Shown: positions 7,261 to 15,494, counted from the stretch's first letter. The stretch: 45,869 nucleotides of DNA from Oscillospiraceae bacterium (GCA_017501355.1 JAFVXA010000010.1:1-45869); one strand, 5' to 3'. Numbers and translations are program-made. Notes: generated by a model not told the origin, from the letters alone.

Positions 7261-10161
7261 ATGAAACAGCTGTACCTCGCTGCAAAGAAATGCGCAGCTC
7301 TGTTTCTGATCCTTGTGATTCTTCTGTCGCTCGTACCCGGGAGAGCATTTGCGGCAGAGCAGACAGTGATTCGTGTCGGCTATGACAGCAACTCTCATTT
7401 CATCAGAGAAACGGATGGACAGTTTTACGGCTACGGCGTAGAGTATCTCGAAAAAATTGCAGAGTATACCGGCTGGGAGTATGAGTATGTGAAGGATTCC
7501 AGCTGGCTGATGTCTTTGAGCAAGCTCCGCAGGGGAGAGATCGATTTGATCTGTACTGCCCACCATACCGAAGAGCGTGCGAAGGAGTTTCTCTATTCCC
7601 GTATGCCTTTTGGATATGAGGTTTCCATTCTCTATGCAAAGGCGGACAGCAACATTTCTTATCAGGACTACGAAGCCATGCAGGGCTGCCGGATAGGTCT
7701 GCTGAAAGAGAGCTACTCCGCACGAGACTTTGAAAGGTATGCGCAAGAGCAGCAGATCGATTACGAAGGAATATACTTCAATCGTGAAAACGACATGACT
7801 TCGGCTCTGCAACTAGGCAAGATCGACATGATGGTGGTCGGCAGCCGCTATGCAAGGTCGGATTTGAAGCTGGTGGATATCTCCGGTCTCGACGCCTATC
7901 ACTGCATCGCAAATACTGAAGATCAGGCTTTGCTTGACACCATCGATGCCGTGCTGCAGGAGATCATGTTTGATGATCCTGCTTTTGCAGGCACTCTCAG
8001 CGCCAAATATTTTGGTCACGAGTCCCTCAGCAGTACCCCTCTGTATACCAAAGAAGAAATGGAGTACATTGAGAGTCTTGGAACCATCAAAATCAAGATG
8101 TTCCAGGATCAGCACCCCTCCTGCTATATAGAGGATGGGGAAACGAAGGGCATCTGGACGGAGGTCGTCAAGCTCCTTGCGCAAAAGAGCGGCATTGATT
8201 TCGTTCTGGAGGGCGGCGATCTGGAGCTTTATTCGCAGGAAGCTCATGAGCGGTATCTGGGGGACGGCTATCTGCTGCTGCGCACTCAGAACGCGCTGGA
8301 GCACATGAGTGATATCCCGGGATCGATCATTTCCAATCCCATCACCGATGTGGAAGTCGCTTATGTCAAGCGGCAGGCAGCGTTTGTGGAGGATCATTAT
8401 CTTTCCCATGTCATTGCCATCACGGAGGATCTGGCTTATCTGGAGCCCGTGCTGCTGGAGGAAAATCCGAATTACGAGGTCAAGTATTTCCCCGATGCCA
8501 AGGCCTGCTTTGAGGCTTTGATCAACAAAGAGGCGGGCATGGTGATCCAAAACAGCCACCGCGCCAGCTATCTGATGCAGAAGCCGGAATATACGGAGAA
8601 GCTCACGGTCGTTCCCGGAATTGACCACGGAAACGAGGCCTGCATTATGGCAACGGGAGATCAGCAGATGCTGATCAATGTCATCAACAAGGCGATCCAT
8701 CACATCTCTGATGCGGAGATCAATGAGATCGTTAAGCGCGAATTGCTGATGCAGCCCTATCCCCTCGAAAATGAGGACTTTGTGTATCAGAACTGGGAGT
8801 GGATTCTCGCTTTTGTTGTGGTGTTGATGCTGGGTCTCATCGCTTACGCAGTTTTGACCAGCAGACTGGCAAACGCCAGAGTGGAGAAGCGGGAATACGA
8901 GCGCATGCAGAAACGGGTGCAGACGGATGAATTGACAGGGCTCTATAACCGTCCCTACTTCTATGTGAGAGCGCAGGAGCTTCTCCGCACATCCGACGAG
9001 GATATCTGCATCGTTTCCATGGATATCACCGACTTCAAGGTGGTCAACGAGTTTTACGGTGTGCCTGTGGGCGACCAGCTGCTCAAGGCGATCGGCGGCG
9101 AGCTGCAGAAGCTGGATAAGGACAAGTGTATGATCCCCGCACGCTTCATGGCAGATCATTTCTATTTCTGTATCTCCAAGCCTGCGTTTGATCGCCTTGA
9201 GCTCCCCAAACGCTTCAAGACCTTCCTTGAGGATATCGATATCCGTGTGGTGTACGGTGTGTTTGTGGCGAAGGCGCATACGGACAAGCCCATCAATGTG
9301 ATGTGTGACCGCGCACTGGAAGCGATCCATGACAAGGAGTATAACTACAAGGAATACATCTACTTCTACGATGAGCGCAACCGCGAGCAGGCGAAGCTGG
9401 AAAAGGAAATCGAAGCCGGTATGGAGCAGGCGCTGGAGCAGCGGCAGTTCTACATTGTTGTGCAGCCGAAGTATGATCCCAATACGGAGAAGATCATCGG
9501 CGGCGAGGTGCTGGTGCGCTGGCAGCACCCCGAGAAGGGCAACATTTCCCCCGGTGTGTTCGTTGGTGTGTTTGAGCGAAACGGCTTCATCACGTCTCTG
9601 GATTACTTCATCTGGGAGGAAGCCTGCCGCCTGCAGTCGGAGCTGAAGCAAAAGGGCATCCAGACCGTGCCCATTTCCGTCAATGTCTCCCGCATCCACT
9701 TCTATGGGCACGAGTTGCACCATAAACTCCTTTCTCTGATCGAGACCTACCATCTGCAGCCCTCGGATATTGAGTTGGAGATCACGGAGTCTATCTGCGG
9801 CGAGGAGGCGGGGAATATTTTTGACACGATCCGCACCCTGCAGTCGGACGGTTTCCGCATCGCTATGGACGATTTCGGCAGCGGCTATTCCTCGCTGAAT
9901 ATGCTGAATGATATGCCCATTGATGTGATCAAGATGGATATGAAGTTCCTCAGCGGTGAGGTGAGCAAGGGTCAGGTCATTCTGAAGGCGCTGATCCAGA
10001 TGGCACGGAGCATGGGTCTGTACGTAGTCGTGGAGGGCGTGGAGCAGCGCTCGCAGGTGGAGTTTCTGCGGCAGTTTGAACACTGCTATGTGCAGGGCTA
10101 CTACTATTCCAAGCCCGTGAAGCTGGATATCTTTGAGGAGAAGATGCGTCAGAACGGCTGA
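7261..10161 (+). CDS. Membrane c-di-GMP phosphodiesterase, dual solute-binding sensor, degenerate GGDEF + EAL
   Basis: About 966 residues. Order: signal peptide (1-31), two tandem periplasmic-binding (SBP_bac_3-like) domains (about 35-235 and 255-490) facing outside, one membrane helix (about 515-535), GGDEF domain (about 556-690), EAL domain (about 705-966). The GGDEF signature is degenerate (RFMADHF instead of RYGGDEF), so diguanylate cyclase activity is unlikely. The EAL domain keeps its metal/catalytic set: EVL, NVS, EITES, DDFGSGYS, KMD, VEGVE and QGYYYSKP. It should therefore hydrolyse c-di-GMP in response to an extracellular small molecule, possibly an amino acid. I prefer ATG 7261 over GTG 7249 because GGGAAG lies 11 nt upstream of it. 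Monocistronic, with its own terminator. Confidence 0.9.
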   Translation: MKQLYLAAKKCAALFLILVILLSLVPGRAFAAEQTVIRVGYDSNSHFIRETDGQFYGYGVEYLEKIAEYTGWEYEYVKDSSWLMSLSKLRRGEIDLICTAHHTEERAKEFLYSRMPFGYEVSILYAKADSNISYQDYEAMQGCRIGLLKESYSARDFERYAQEQQIDYEGIYFNRENDMTSALQLGKIDMMVVGSRYARSDLKLVDISGLDAYHCIANTEDQALLDTIDAVLQEIMFDDPAFAGTLSAKYFGHESLSSTPLYTKEEMEYIESLGTIKIKMFQDQHPSCYIEDGETKGIWTEVVKLLAQKSGIDFVLEGGDLELYSQEAHERYLGDGYLLLRTQNALEHMSDIPGSIISNPITDVEVAYVKRQAAFVEDHYLSHVIAITEDLAYLEPVLLEENPNYEVKYFPDAKACFEALINKEAGMVIQNSHRASYLMQKPEYTEKLTVVPGIDHGNEACIMATGDQQMLINVINKAIHHISDAEINEIVKRELLMQPYPLENEDFVYQNWEWILAFVVVLMLGLIAYAVLTSRLANARVEKREYERMQKRVQTDELTGLYNRPYFYVRAQELLRTSDEDICIVSMDITDFKVVNEFYGVPVGDQLLKAIGGELQKLDKDKCMIPARFMADHFYFCISKPAFDRLELPKRFKTFLEDIDIRVVYGVFVAKAHTDKPINVMCDRALEAIHDKEYNYKEYIYFYDERNREQAKLEKEIEAGMEQALEQRQFYIVVQPKYDPNTEKIIGGEVLVRWQHPEKGNISPGVFVGVFERNGFITSLDYFIWEEACRLQSELKQKGIQTVPISVNVSRIHFYGHELHHKLLSLIETYHLQPSDIELEITESICGEEAGNIFDTIRTLQSDGFRIAMDDFGSGYSSLNMLNDMPIDVIKMDMKFLSGEVSKGQVILKALIQMARSMGLYVVVEGVEQRSQVEFLRQFEHCYVQGYYYSKPVKLDIFEEKMRQNG

Positions 10162-10221
10162 TCCTTCGCCCCCTGTGAAAACGACATTGGGACGCAAGTC
10201 CAACAAAAGCGCATATCGTGG

Positions 10222-10257
10222 AAAAGCGCCTTGCGGGGATTCCGCAGGGCGCTTTTT
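10222..10257 (+). terminator. Terminator after the EAL gene
   Basis: AAAAGCGCC (10222-10230) pairs with GGCGCTTTTT (10248-10257), with a further inner TGCGG/CCGCA stem, ending in five T. It is about 60 nt past the stop codon. Confidence 0.8.
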
Positions 10258-10300
10258 GCCGCTCGCGAGACGGAAAAACAGGAGAAATGCAGGATAAATG

Positions 10301-10329
10301 TTTACAAAACGGTAAAAATTTGGTATCAT
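10301..10329 (+). promoter_or_regulatory. Promoter of the GH24-SLH gene
   Basis: TTTACA (10301-10306), 17-nt spacer, TATCAT (10324-10329); the start codon is at 10394. Confidence 0.6.
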
Positions 10330-10393
10330 AATCGTGTTATTTGCTTTTTCCCGTGCTTCGGCACGAATGAAACACGAACAGGAGGCAACCACT

Positions 10394-12007
10394 GTGAAGC
10401 GATCAAAGCGGTTTTTTTGCGCATTGCTTGCGCTGACGATGCTCTTTTCCACGATGGCGTTTGCAACGGAGGAGTCAGAGGAGCTGATCATCGACGAAGA
10501 GGTACACCTCATCATGGCGACGGAGGAACGCCGCAGTGCGTGGACACCCAGCGAAGCCATTGTGAAGTTCATTGCCAATCAGGAGGGCTTCCGCGCCACG
10601 GCGCACCAGTCCGGCGGGCATTGGTACATCGGCTATGGTACCCAGATAAAGGCGGGGCAGTACCCGAACGGCATTTCCCGGGAAAAGGCGCTGGAGCTGC
10701 TGCGCGGGCATATTACGAACTATACGGGCTATCTCAACAGCTTCCTGCAGAAGAATAACATCCTTGTCACCCATTATGAGTATGATGCGCTGCTCAGCCT
10801 CACCCACAATCTCAGCACCAAGTGGATGAACGGCACCCTCAGCAGCTATCTCAAGGCGGGCATCGAGAATTACACCGATGTGCAGGTGGTCAATGCCTTC
10901 GGCGGCTACTGCCGCGCAGGGGGCAGGGTGCTCTCGGGTCTGGCGATCCGCCGTATGCAGGAGGCAAAGATCTTCCTCTATGGTGACTACGGCGACCTCA
11001 ACTACGAATACTGGCACGCGCCCACCGAAAAGGAGCTGCAGCTGCAGGGCATGAAGACCCGCTATGCGGAGATGGAGACCCTGCTTGCAAACGGCGTGGA
11101 TGCGGAGGGCACTGCCCTTGCGGAGGAAATGATCGCAGACACCACTGCCGCCATGGAGACCCTTGCGGCGGAGATGGAGACCCTTGCGGCAGAAATCGAG
11201 TGGGAAAATTCGCTGAAGCTGGTCGGGCCCTATTACGATGGCGAGCCCAAGGATTATACCTACGTCCGCTTTGACGGCGGCAAGGGCACGTCAGACAAAT
11301 ATATTCTCTACTATGAAAAGGGTGTGCCCTACGGCGAGTTTTCCACCGCCCAGCGCAGCGGCTATCAGCTCGCGGGATGGGAAACCGAGGACGGCAAGCT
11401 GCTGCTGCCGAGCGTCTGCCCCACCAAGGCGGTGGCTGTGAAGGCGGTCTGGACCAAGGGGGCAGTGGATCACAGAAATCTGAGCCTCAGTCCCTTTTCC
11501 GATGTCCCCATGTCCGCATGGTATTATGACGAGCTGAAGGAGCTCAGCGATGCGCACATCATCGGCGGCTATGACGATGGTACGTACCGCCCGAACGATG
11601 CGCTCAGCTGCGGCGCGGTGCTGAAGCTGGTGCTGCTGAGTGCCGGCTATGACGAGCAGAAGCCTGTGGACGGGAGCGCCTTCGGCGGCTATCTGGCACT
11701 GGCTGAGCGGGAAGGGCTTGTGCAGACGGGGGAGATCACCGATCTCAAGGCACCTGCCAGCCGCCTGATGGTGGCAAAGCTTGTGGCAAAGGCAATGGGA
11801 CTTGCCCCTTCGGATGCAGAAACGCCCTATGCCGATGCAGACGATCCCTATGCCACCGCCCTCTATGACACGGGCATCATGGCAGGCAAGGATGTGGACG
11901 GTGTGCGCGTGCTGGACGCAAAGTCCAACCTGCGCCGCTCGGAAGCTGCCGCTGTGATCTGGCGTATGCGGAATTACCAAGCTTTGGAAGAGATTCCTGT
12001 GGAATAA
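10394..12007 (+). CDS. Secreted GH24 lysozyme with SLH domains
   Basis: About 537 residues from a GTG start at 10394, chosen because AGGAGG lies 8 nt upstream and the protein then begins directly with a signal peptide (KRSKRFFCALLALTML...AFA). The phage-lysozyme-like GH24 domain covers about residues 50-200, with the expected catalytic Glu at residue 64 (ANQEGF) and the GYGT motif. Next come a Glu/Ala segment with a tandem METLAAE repeat (about 225-265, likely helical), a beta-repeat of the Listeria-Bacteroides type (YYEKGVPYGEF...GYQLAGWETEDGK, about 280-345), then SLH repeats to the C-terminus (FSDVPMSAWYYDE; GGYDDGTYRPNDALSC). Role: a peptidoglycan muramidase held at the cell surface, for wall remodelling or attack on neighbours. 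Its SLH region closely resembles that of the next gene. Confidence 0.88.
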   Translation: MKRSKRFFCALLALTMLFSTMAFATEESEELIIDEEVHLIMATEERRSAWTPSEAIVKFIANQEGFRATAHQSGGHWYIGYGTQIKAGQYPNGISREKALELLRGHITNYTGYLNSFLQKNNILVTHYEYDALLSLTHNLSTKWMNGTLSSYLKAGIENYTDVQVVNAFGGYCRAGGRVLSGLAIRRMQEAKIFLYGDYGDLNYEYWHAPTEKELQLQGMKTRYAEMETLLANGVDAEGTALAEEMIADTTAAMETLAAEMETLAAEIEWENSLKLVGPYYDGEPKDYTYVRFDGGKGTSDKYILYYEKGVPYGEFSTAQRSGYQLAGWETEDGKLLLPSVCPTKAVAVKAVWTKGAVDHRNLSLSPFSDVPMSAWYYDELKELSDAHIIGGYDDGTYRPNDALSCGAVLKLVLLSAGYDEQKPVDGSAFGGYLALAEREGLVQTGEITDLKAPASRLMVAKLVAKAMGLAPSDAETPYADADDPYATALYDTGIMAGKDVDGVRVLDAKSNLRRSEAAAVIWRMRNYQALEEIPVE

Positions 12008-12011
12008 AAGA

Positions 12012-12040
12012 TTTACAGACAGATACGCTCATGCTATACT
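12012..12040 (+). promoter_or_regulatory. Promoter upstream of the GH25-SLH gene
   Basis: TTTACA (12012-12017), 17-nt spacer, TATACT (12035-12040). A strong terminator hairpin lies directly downstream (12055-12089), before the gene at 12134. Confidence 0.65.
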
Positions 12041-12054
12041 GATTTTGCGATGCG

Positions 12055-12089
12055 GACCCCGCAGCAGTTTCGCTGCGGGGTCTTTTTTT
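12055..12089 (+). terminator. Terminator between the two SLH-muramidase genes
   Basis: An 11-bp perfect stem (12055-12065 with 12072-12082) followed by seven T. It terminates the GH24 transcript but also lies just downstream of the predicted promoter of the next gene, so it could attenuate it as well. Confidence 0.9.
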
Positions 12090-12133
12090 AGAATGAAGAA
12101 AGAAAATCCCCGGATACAGAAAGCGAGGAAACC

Positions 12134-13456
12134 ATGAAAAAAAGATGGGTGGGAATGCTGCTGGCGCTCAGCATGGCGCTGACGATGATGGCGACGGTGA
12201 CAGCCTGTGCCTTTACCGATGTGAATGAAGATCTCTGGTGTGAGCAGGAGATCCTGGATCTCACGGAAGCGGGGGTCATCGGCGGCTATGAAGATGGCAC
12301 CTATCGTCCCTATAACACCCTCAGCTGCGGCGCGGCGCTGAAGCTGGTGCTGCTTGCGGCGGGCTATCCTGAGCAGGAGCCCACCGCGGCAGGTGCCCTC
12401 GGCGGCTACTATGACTATGCGCTGCAGAAGGGCTTTATTGACGAGGGCGAGATCACCAGTCTCAAGGCAGATGCCAGCCGTCTGCTGGTGGCAAGACTGA
12501 CCGCCCGCGCGCTGAAGCTGCCGGAGCTGGATATCGAGAGCCCCTATGCCGACACCAATGACGGCTATGCCAAGGCGCTCTATACCACCGGTATCATGCA
12601 GGGCAAAGAGGTCTTTGGCGTTCGCAAGCTCTGTGCCGCAGACTCCATCAAGCGCGGCGAAATGGCAGCAGTGGTCTGGCGCATTATGAATACCGAGTGG
12701 AAGGACATCAGCCGTGAGGCAACGGGTCTCATTGCGTTCCAGGGCAAATGGTATGACATTGTGGAGGAGCTTCCCAAGAACCCTTACAACGAGGAGAGCT
12801 TCTTCCACGATGAGTATGGCTACCGCCGCAGTGTGGACGGCAACTCCCGGGTGGGCATCGACGTGTCCTCCTATCAGCAGGATATCGACTGGGAGGCAGT
12901 GGCTGCCTCCGGTGTGGAGTTCGCCATCATCCGTGCGGCTTACCGCGGCTATGGCTCGGGCGCACTGGTGGAGGATGGCTATTTCCATCAGAATATGCAG
13001 GGGGCTCTGGACGCGGGTCTGGACGTGGGTGTGTATATTTTCTCTCAGGCGATCACCGAGGCAGAAGCCATCGAAGAAGCGGAAATGGTGCTCGATATGG
13101 TGCAGTCTTATCCCTTGACCTTGCCCATCGTCTTTGACTGGGAAAAGGTGAGCAGCTCCTCTGCCCGCACCAACAAGATCTCGGGTGAGATGCTGACGGC
13201 TTGTGCCAATGCCTTCTGCGACCGTGTGGAGCAGGAGGGCTATCTGTCCGCGGTCTACTTCTATCAGCAGATCGGTTATGCTCTTTACGACCTCGTAGGC
13301 ATTTGTGATCGCAGCTGGTGGCTTGCGGATTACAATGCCGTTCCAGCATTCTACTATGGTGGCTATGAACTCTGGCAGTATACTTCCAGCGGCACGGTTC
13401 CCGGCATCAAGGGCAATGTTGACATGAACGTGCAGTTTCTGCAGGAAGTGAAATAA
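12134..13456 (+). CDS. Secreted SLH-GH25 lysozyme
   Basis: 440 residues. An N-terminal signal (KKRWVGMLLALSMALTM) ends near TACA, cleavable by signal peptidase I; a weak lipobox reading is possible. SLH repeats cover about residues 27-200 (FTDVNEDLWCEQEILD; GGYEDGTYRPYNTLSCGAA). A linker leads to a GH25 muramidase domain (about 235-435) with the family DXE pattern: the conserved GIDVSSYQ strand and FDWE with Glu near residue 337. GH25 enzymes cut the MurNAc-GlcNAc bond. The domain order is the reverse of the neighbouring GH24 protein. A hairpin terminator follows immediately. Confidence 0.9.
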   Translation: MKKRWVGMLLALSMALTMMATVTACAFTDVNEDLWCEQEILDLTEAGVIGGYEDGTYRPYNTLSCGAALKLVLLAAGYPEQEPTAAGALGGYYDYALQKGFIDEGEITSLKADASRLLVARLTARALKLPELDIESPYADTNDGYAKALYTTGIMQGKEVFGVRKLCAADSIKRGEMAAVVWRIMNTEWKDISREATGLIAFQGKWYDIVEELPKNPYNEESFFHDEYGYRRSVDGNSRVGIDVSSYQQDIDWEAVAASGVEFAIIRAAYRGYGSGALVEDGYFHQNMQGALDAGLDVGVYIFSQAITEAEAIEEAEMVLDMVQSYPLTLPIVFDWEKVSSSSARTNKISGEMLTACANAFCDRVEQEGYLSAVYFYQQIGYALYDLVGICDRSWWLADYNAVPAFYYGGYELWQYTSSGTVPGIKGNVDMNVQFLQEVK

Positions 13457-13457
13457 G

Positions 13458-13503
13458 AAAAAAGGAAGTCTTTGGGATGTTTTCCCGAAAGACTTCCTTT
13501 TTT
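13458..13503. terminator. Bidirectional terminator after the GH25 gene
   Basis: AAAAAAGGAAGTCTTT pairs with AAAGACTTCCTTTTTT across a GGG/CCC inner stem. The A-run and T-run flanks make it effective on both strands; it starts 1 nt after the stop codon. Confidence 0.9.
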
Positions 13504-13507
13504 GTTG

Positions 13508-13540
13508 ATTGAGAACCGCTGCACCGCAGAAATTCTCAAT
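13508..13540. other. Hairpin between convergent transcripts
   Basis: ATTGAGAA (13508-13515) pairs with TTCTCAAT (13533-13540) around an inner CTGC/GCAG stem. It lies between the GH25 terminator and the rpsR terminator. No function is assigned. Confidence 0.35.
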
Positions 13541-13594
13541 GTATATATTCTTGTAAAGGACTGCGCCCCTGCAGCTTGTGTTTTGGGGCAAAAA

Positions 13595-13626
13595 CAAAAA
13601 ACTCCGGATCAGCGATCCGGAGTTTT
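13595..13626 (-). terminator. Terminator of the rpsF-ssb-rpsR operon
   Basis: A perfect 10-bp stem (13601-13610 with 13614-13623), loop AGC, with a T-run on the minus strand (A-run 13595-13601 on plus). It is 12 nt beyond the rpsR stop. Confidence 0.9.
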
Positions 13627-13637
13627 GAAAGCGTCAT

Positions 13638-13892
13638 TTATTCAGTGACGAAGGGCAGCAGAGCGATCTGACGAGCGCGCTTGATAGCCTCGGTCAGCTG
13701 GCGCTGATGCATAGCGCAGGTGCCGGTGGTTCTGCGGGGCAGAATCTTGGAGCGCTCGGAGATGAAGCGGCGCAGCTTAGCGGCATCCTTGTAGTCGATA
13801 GAAGTAGCCTTGTCAACGCAGAACTGGCAAACCTTCTTGCGGCGGTTGCGGTTCATGGCGCGAGCAGGGCGGTTTTCGTTTTCCATAGCCAT
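13638..13892 (-). CDS. rpsR: 30S ribosomal protein bS18
   Basis: 84 residues, full length for bS18, with the conserved core [19 protein letters not shown] and a C-terminal basic helix. It carries a CXXC pair (VCQFC) near residues 22-25 plus a further Cys, as in zinc-containing versions. It binds bS6 on the small-subunit platform. It is last in the operon, 42 nt after ssb, with a good GGAGG site. The order bS6-SSB-bS18 is the standard Gram-positive arrangement. Confidence 0.97.
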   Translation of the reverse strand: MAMENENRPARAMNRNRRKKVCQFCVDKATSIDYKDAAKLRRFISERSKILPRRTTGTCAMHQRQLTEAIKRARQIALLPFVTE

Positions 13893-13934
13893 GGTGATTT
13901 CCTCCTTATTAGAATGGAACGCATTGGCGTTCGA

Positions 13935-14381
13935 TTAGAACGGCAGCTCGCCGTCCTCTTCTTCGATTTCAGCGAAAGTGGAAGGCATACCGCCAACAGG
14001 GGCTCTGTTGTAGCCGCCTGCGGGAGCAGCCATGCTGCCGCCCGTGGGAGCAGCGCCGTCACGCTTGCTGTCGCCGAAATACACGTTATCGGCAACGACT
14101 TCCGCAACGCGGCGGTTGTTGCCGTTCTGGTCTTTCCAATCTCTCATCTGCAGTCTGCCTTCCACAACGGCCATGCGACCCTTGCTGAAGTACTGGCAGA
14201 CAAACTCTGCCGTGCTTCTCCAGGCGACGACATCGATGAAATCGGTTTCCTTTTCCCCGTTCTGACCCTTAAAATCGCGGTCAACAGCCACAGAGAAGCT
14301 CGTCACGGCAGTGCCGGACTGGGTCCTGCGCAGCTCGGGGTCCTTGGTCAGACGACCCATGATGATGATACGATTCAGCAT
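13935..14381 (-). CDS. ssb: Single-stranded DNA-binding protein
   Basis: 148 residues: N-terminal OB fold (MLNRIIIMGRLTKDPELRR; FISV-type core strands up to about residue 105), a Gly/Ala-rich flexible linker, and the acidic C-terminal tip DGELPF that docks replication and repair partners. It coats ssDNA during replication, recombination and repair. It lies between rpsF and rpsR in one operon, so its expression is tied to ribosome synthesis. The start is supported by a GGACGGACC-type purine-rich upstream region 15 nt after the rpsF stop. Confidence 0.97.
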   Translation of the reverse strand: MLNRIIIMGRLTKDPELRRTQSGTAVTSFSVAVDRDFKGQNGEKETDFIDVVAWRSTAEFVCQYFSKGRMAVVEGRLQMRDWKDQNGNNRRVAEVVADNVYFGDSKRDGAAPTGGSMAAPAGGYNRAPVGGMPSTFAEIEEEDGELPF

Positions 14382-14396
14382 CTCGGTCCGTCCTTC

Positions 14397-14693
14397 TTAT
14401 TCGCCCTTGCAGACGATCATGGAACGCATGATACCTTCGGTAATACCGAACACGCGGTCCAGCTCCTTGGGGAACGCGGGAGCGCTGGTGAAGCTCATCA
14501 GCACATAGTAACCCTCGGACTTGTAGTTGATTGCGTAAGCCAGCTTGCGCTTGCCCCACTCCTCAACTTCCACGTTGGTAGCGTTCTGCTCAGCCAGGGT
14601 CTTGAACTTTGCCACGGTAGCGGCAATAGCCTCCTCACCCTGTGCAGGGTCGATGATGTAGACGACCTCGTAATTGGCAGAAATCTTAGCCAT
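14397..14693 (-). CDS. rpsF: 30S ribosomal protein bS6
   Basis: 98 residues with bS6 hallmarks (YEVVYIIDP at the N-terminus, WGKRKLAYAINYKSEGYYVL in the centre, RSMIV near the C-terminus). The start at 14693 (MAKISAN) is taken because AGGAGG lies 8 nt upstream; an in-frame GTG at 14702 would overlap that site. It is first in the rpsF-ssb-rpsR operon behind a strong promoter. It pairs with bS18 in the 30S subunit. Confidence 0.97.
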   Translation of the reverse strand: MAKISANYEVVYIIDPAQGEEAIAATVAKFKTLAEQNATNVEVEEWGKRKLAYAINYKSEGYYVLMSFTSAPAFPKELDRVFGITEGIMRSMIVCKGE

Positions 14694-14773
14694 TCTTTGC
14701 ACCTCCTTCTGGTCTTATGGCCCACATATCCAAGATGTGAGCAAGGATTTACCCGCAATACACGAGCTTAATT

Positions 14774-14802
14774 ATTTTAACTTTTCTCTGTGGGCTTGTC
14801 AA
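14774..14802 (-). promoter_or_regulatory. Promoter of rpsF-ssb-rpsR
   Basis: Consensus TTGACA (14797-14802), 17-nt spacer, TAAAAT (14774-14779) on the minus strand. The ~75-nt leader has a small CACAT/ATGTG hairpin; I could not identify the conserved bS6:bS18 binding motif in it. Confidence 0.85.
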
Positions 14803-14843
14803 GTGGAATTTTGAAAAAAGTTGCAGAAAATATGGAATCGCAG

Positions 14844-14884
14844 CAAAAAGAACACGTTCCAAAGAGCAAAGTCTTTGGAACGTG
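14844..14884 (-). terminator. Terminator of queT
   Basis: A 13-bp perfect stem (14853-14865 with 14872-14884) followed on the minus strand by TTCTTTTT. It is 12 nt past the queT stop. Confidence 0.9.
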
Positions 14885-14895
14885 AAAATTTGTCC

Positions 14896-15390
14896 TCAGT
14901 TCAGCTTCCTGAGATGCTTGCGAAGCATCCGCAGCAGGGGAATGCCGAGCCCATAACAGGCGATGAGCTGTCCGAGCCCCACCGTCAGCGCCTGATAACA
15001 GAAGGCGGCAGGGAAGGCAGCGCCAAAACCCGTCTGCTGGAATGCCAGCAGTGCGCCCACCAAAAAGGCATTGTACAGCACGGGGGGCAGCGCACCCAGC
15101 CGGTCTTTTTTGCAGCGGCGGGTGAGGTCGGCGGCAAGGAAGGTGGCAAGGGTGCCAACGATCAGATCGGGCAGACCGTAAGGGCTGAGAATGTTGGTGA
15201 GGAGGCACCCCACCGTCAGCCCGTACACCGAGCTTGGCAGGATCATGGGCAGCAGGGTCAGCGCTTCGGAAAAGCGGCATTGCACAGGTCCGAAGGCGAT
15301 GCCCAAAGAATTGGACAGCAGGGAAAGCGCTGTGTACAGCGCTGCCACCACGGCGGCAGCCGTGAGGTCTTTGACGGAACGTTGTTTCAT
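14896..15390 (-). CDS. queT: QueT-family queuosine-precursor ECF transporter substrate-binding subunit
   Basis: 164-residue integral membrane protein with about five to six hydrophobic segments. It matches QueT (former COG4708) in length and in the motif QCRFSEALTLLP, close to the family's QVRISEAL-LLP. QueT is an S-component that binds a queuosine precursor such as preQ1 and docks on the shared ECF energy-coupling module, which is not in this window. Its own promoter overlaps the 3' end of dusB, and a compact pseudoknot-forming leader lies between promoter and start, fitting preQ1 control. GGGAG lies 9 nt before the ATG. Confidence 0.88.
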   Translation of the reverse strand: MKQRSVKDLTAAAVVAALYTALSLLSNSLGIAFGPVQCRFSEALTLLPMILPSSVYGLTVGCLLTNILSPYGLPDLIVGTLATFLAADLTRRCKKDRLGALPPVLYNAFLVGALLAFQQTGFGAAFPAAFCYQALTVGLGQLIACYGLGIPLLRMLRKHLRKLN

Positions 15391-15428
15391 ATTGAATTAC
15401 TCCCATTTTTTTAGTTGACGAGATGGTT

Positions 15429-15460
15429 CCCATCTCTTTGGCAGGGTGATGGCACCTGCC
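15429..15460 (-). promoter_or_regulatory. Candidate preQ1-I-like riboswitch (H-type pseudoknot)
   Basis: In the queT leader (minus strand), stem P1 is GGCAGG/CCTGCC (ends of 15440-15460). The loop TGCCATCAC contains CCATC, which is complementary to GATGG in the 3' tail after an A-rich connector (AAAGA). This P1, loop, A-rich linker, P2 layout is that of the small preQ1 aptamers known to control queT genes. The same GATGG can instead form a 7-bp hairpin with CCATCTC just downstream (15420-15436), giving a mutually exclusive switch before the GGGAG ribosome binding site. Inference from structure and context; it is not an exact match to the consensus I remember. Confidence 0.5.
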
Positions 15461-15466
15461 GTATTT

Positions 15467-15494
15467 ACCATAGCACAGCGGGGAAAAATGTCAA
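15467..15494 (-). promoter_or_regulatory. Promoter of queT
   Basis: TTGACA (15489-15494) overlaps the dusB stop codon; a 16-nt spacer leads to TATGGT (15467-15472). Transcription would start just before the candidate riboswitch. Confidence 0.65.

Noticed and set aside
7813-10578. Very long minus-strand open frame (over 900 codons) opposite the EAL gene
   Set aside because: It is antisense to a gene with clear domains; the composition (His/Leu/Gln-rich) is that of a codon-bias shadow and it has no ribosome binding site.
14694-14773. bS6:bS18 autoregulatory leader motif upstream of rpsF
   Set aside because: Only a small CACAT/ATGTG hairpin is visible and I could not find the conserved bulged CCG element.
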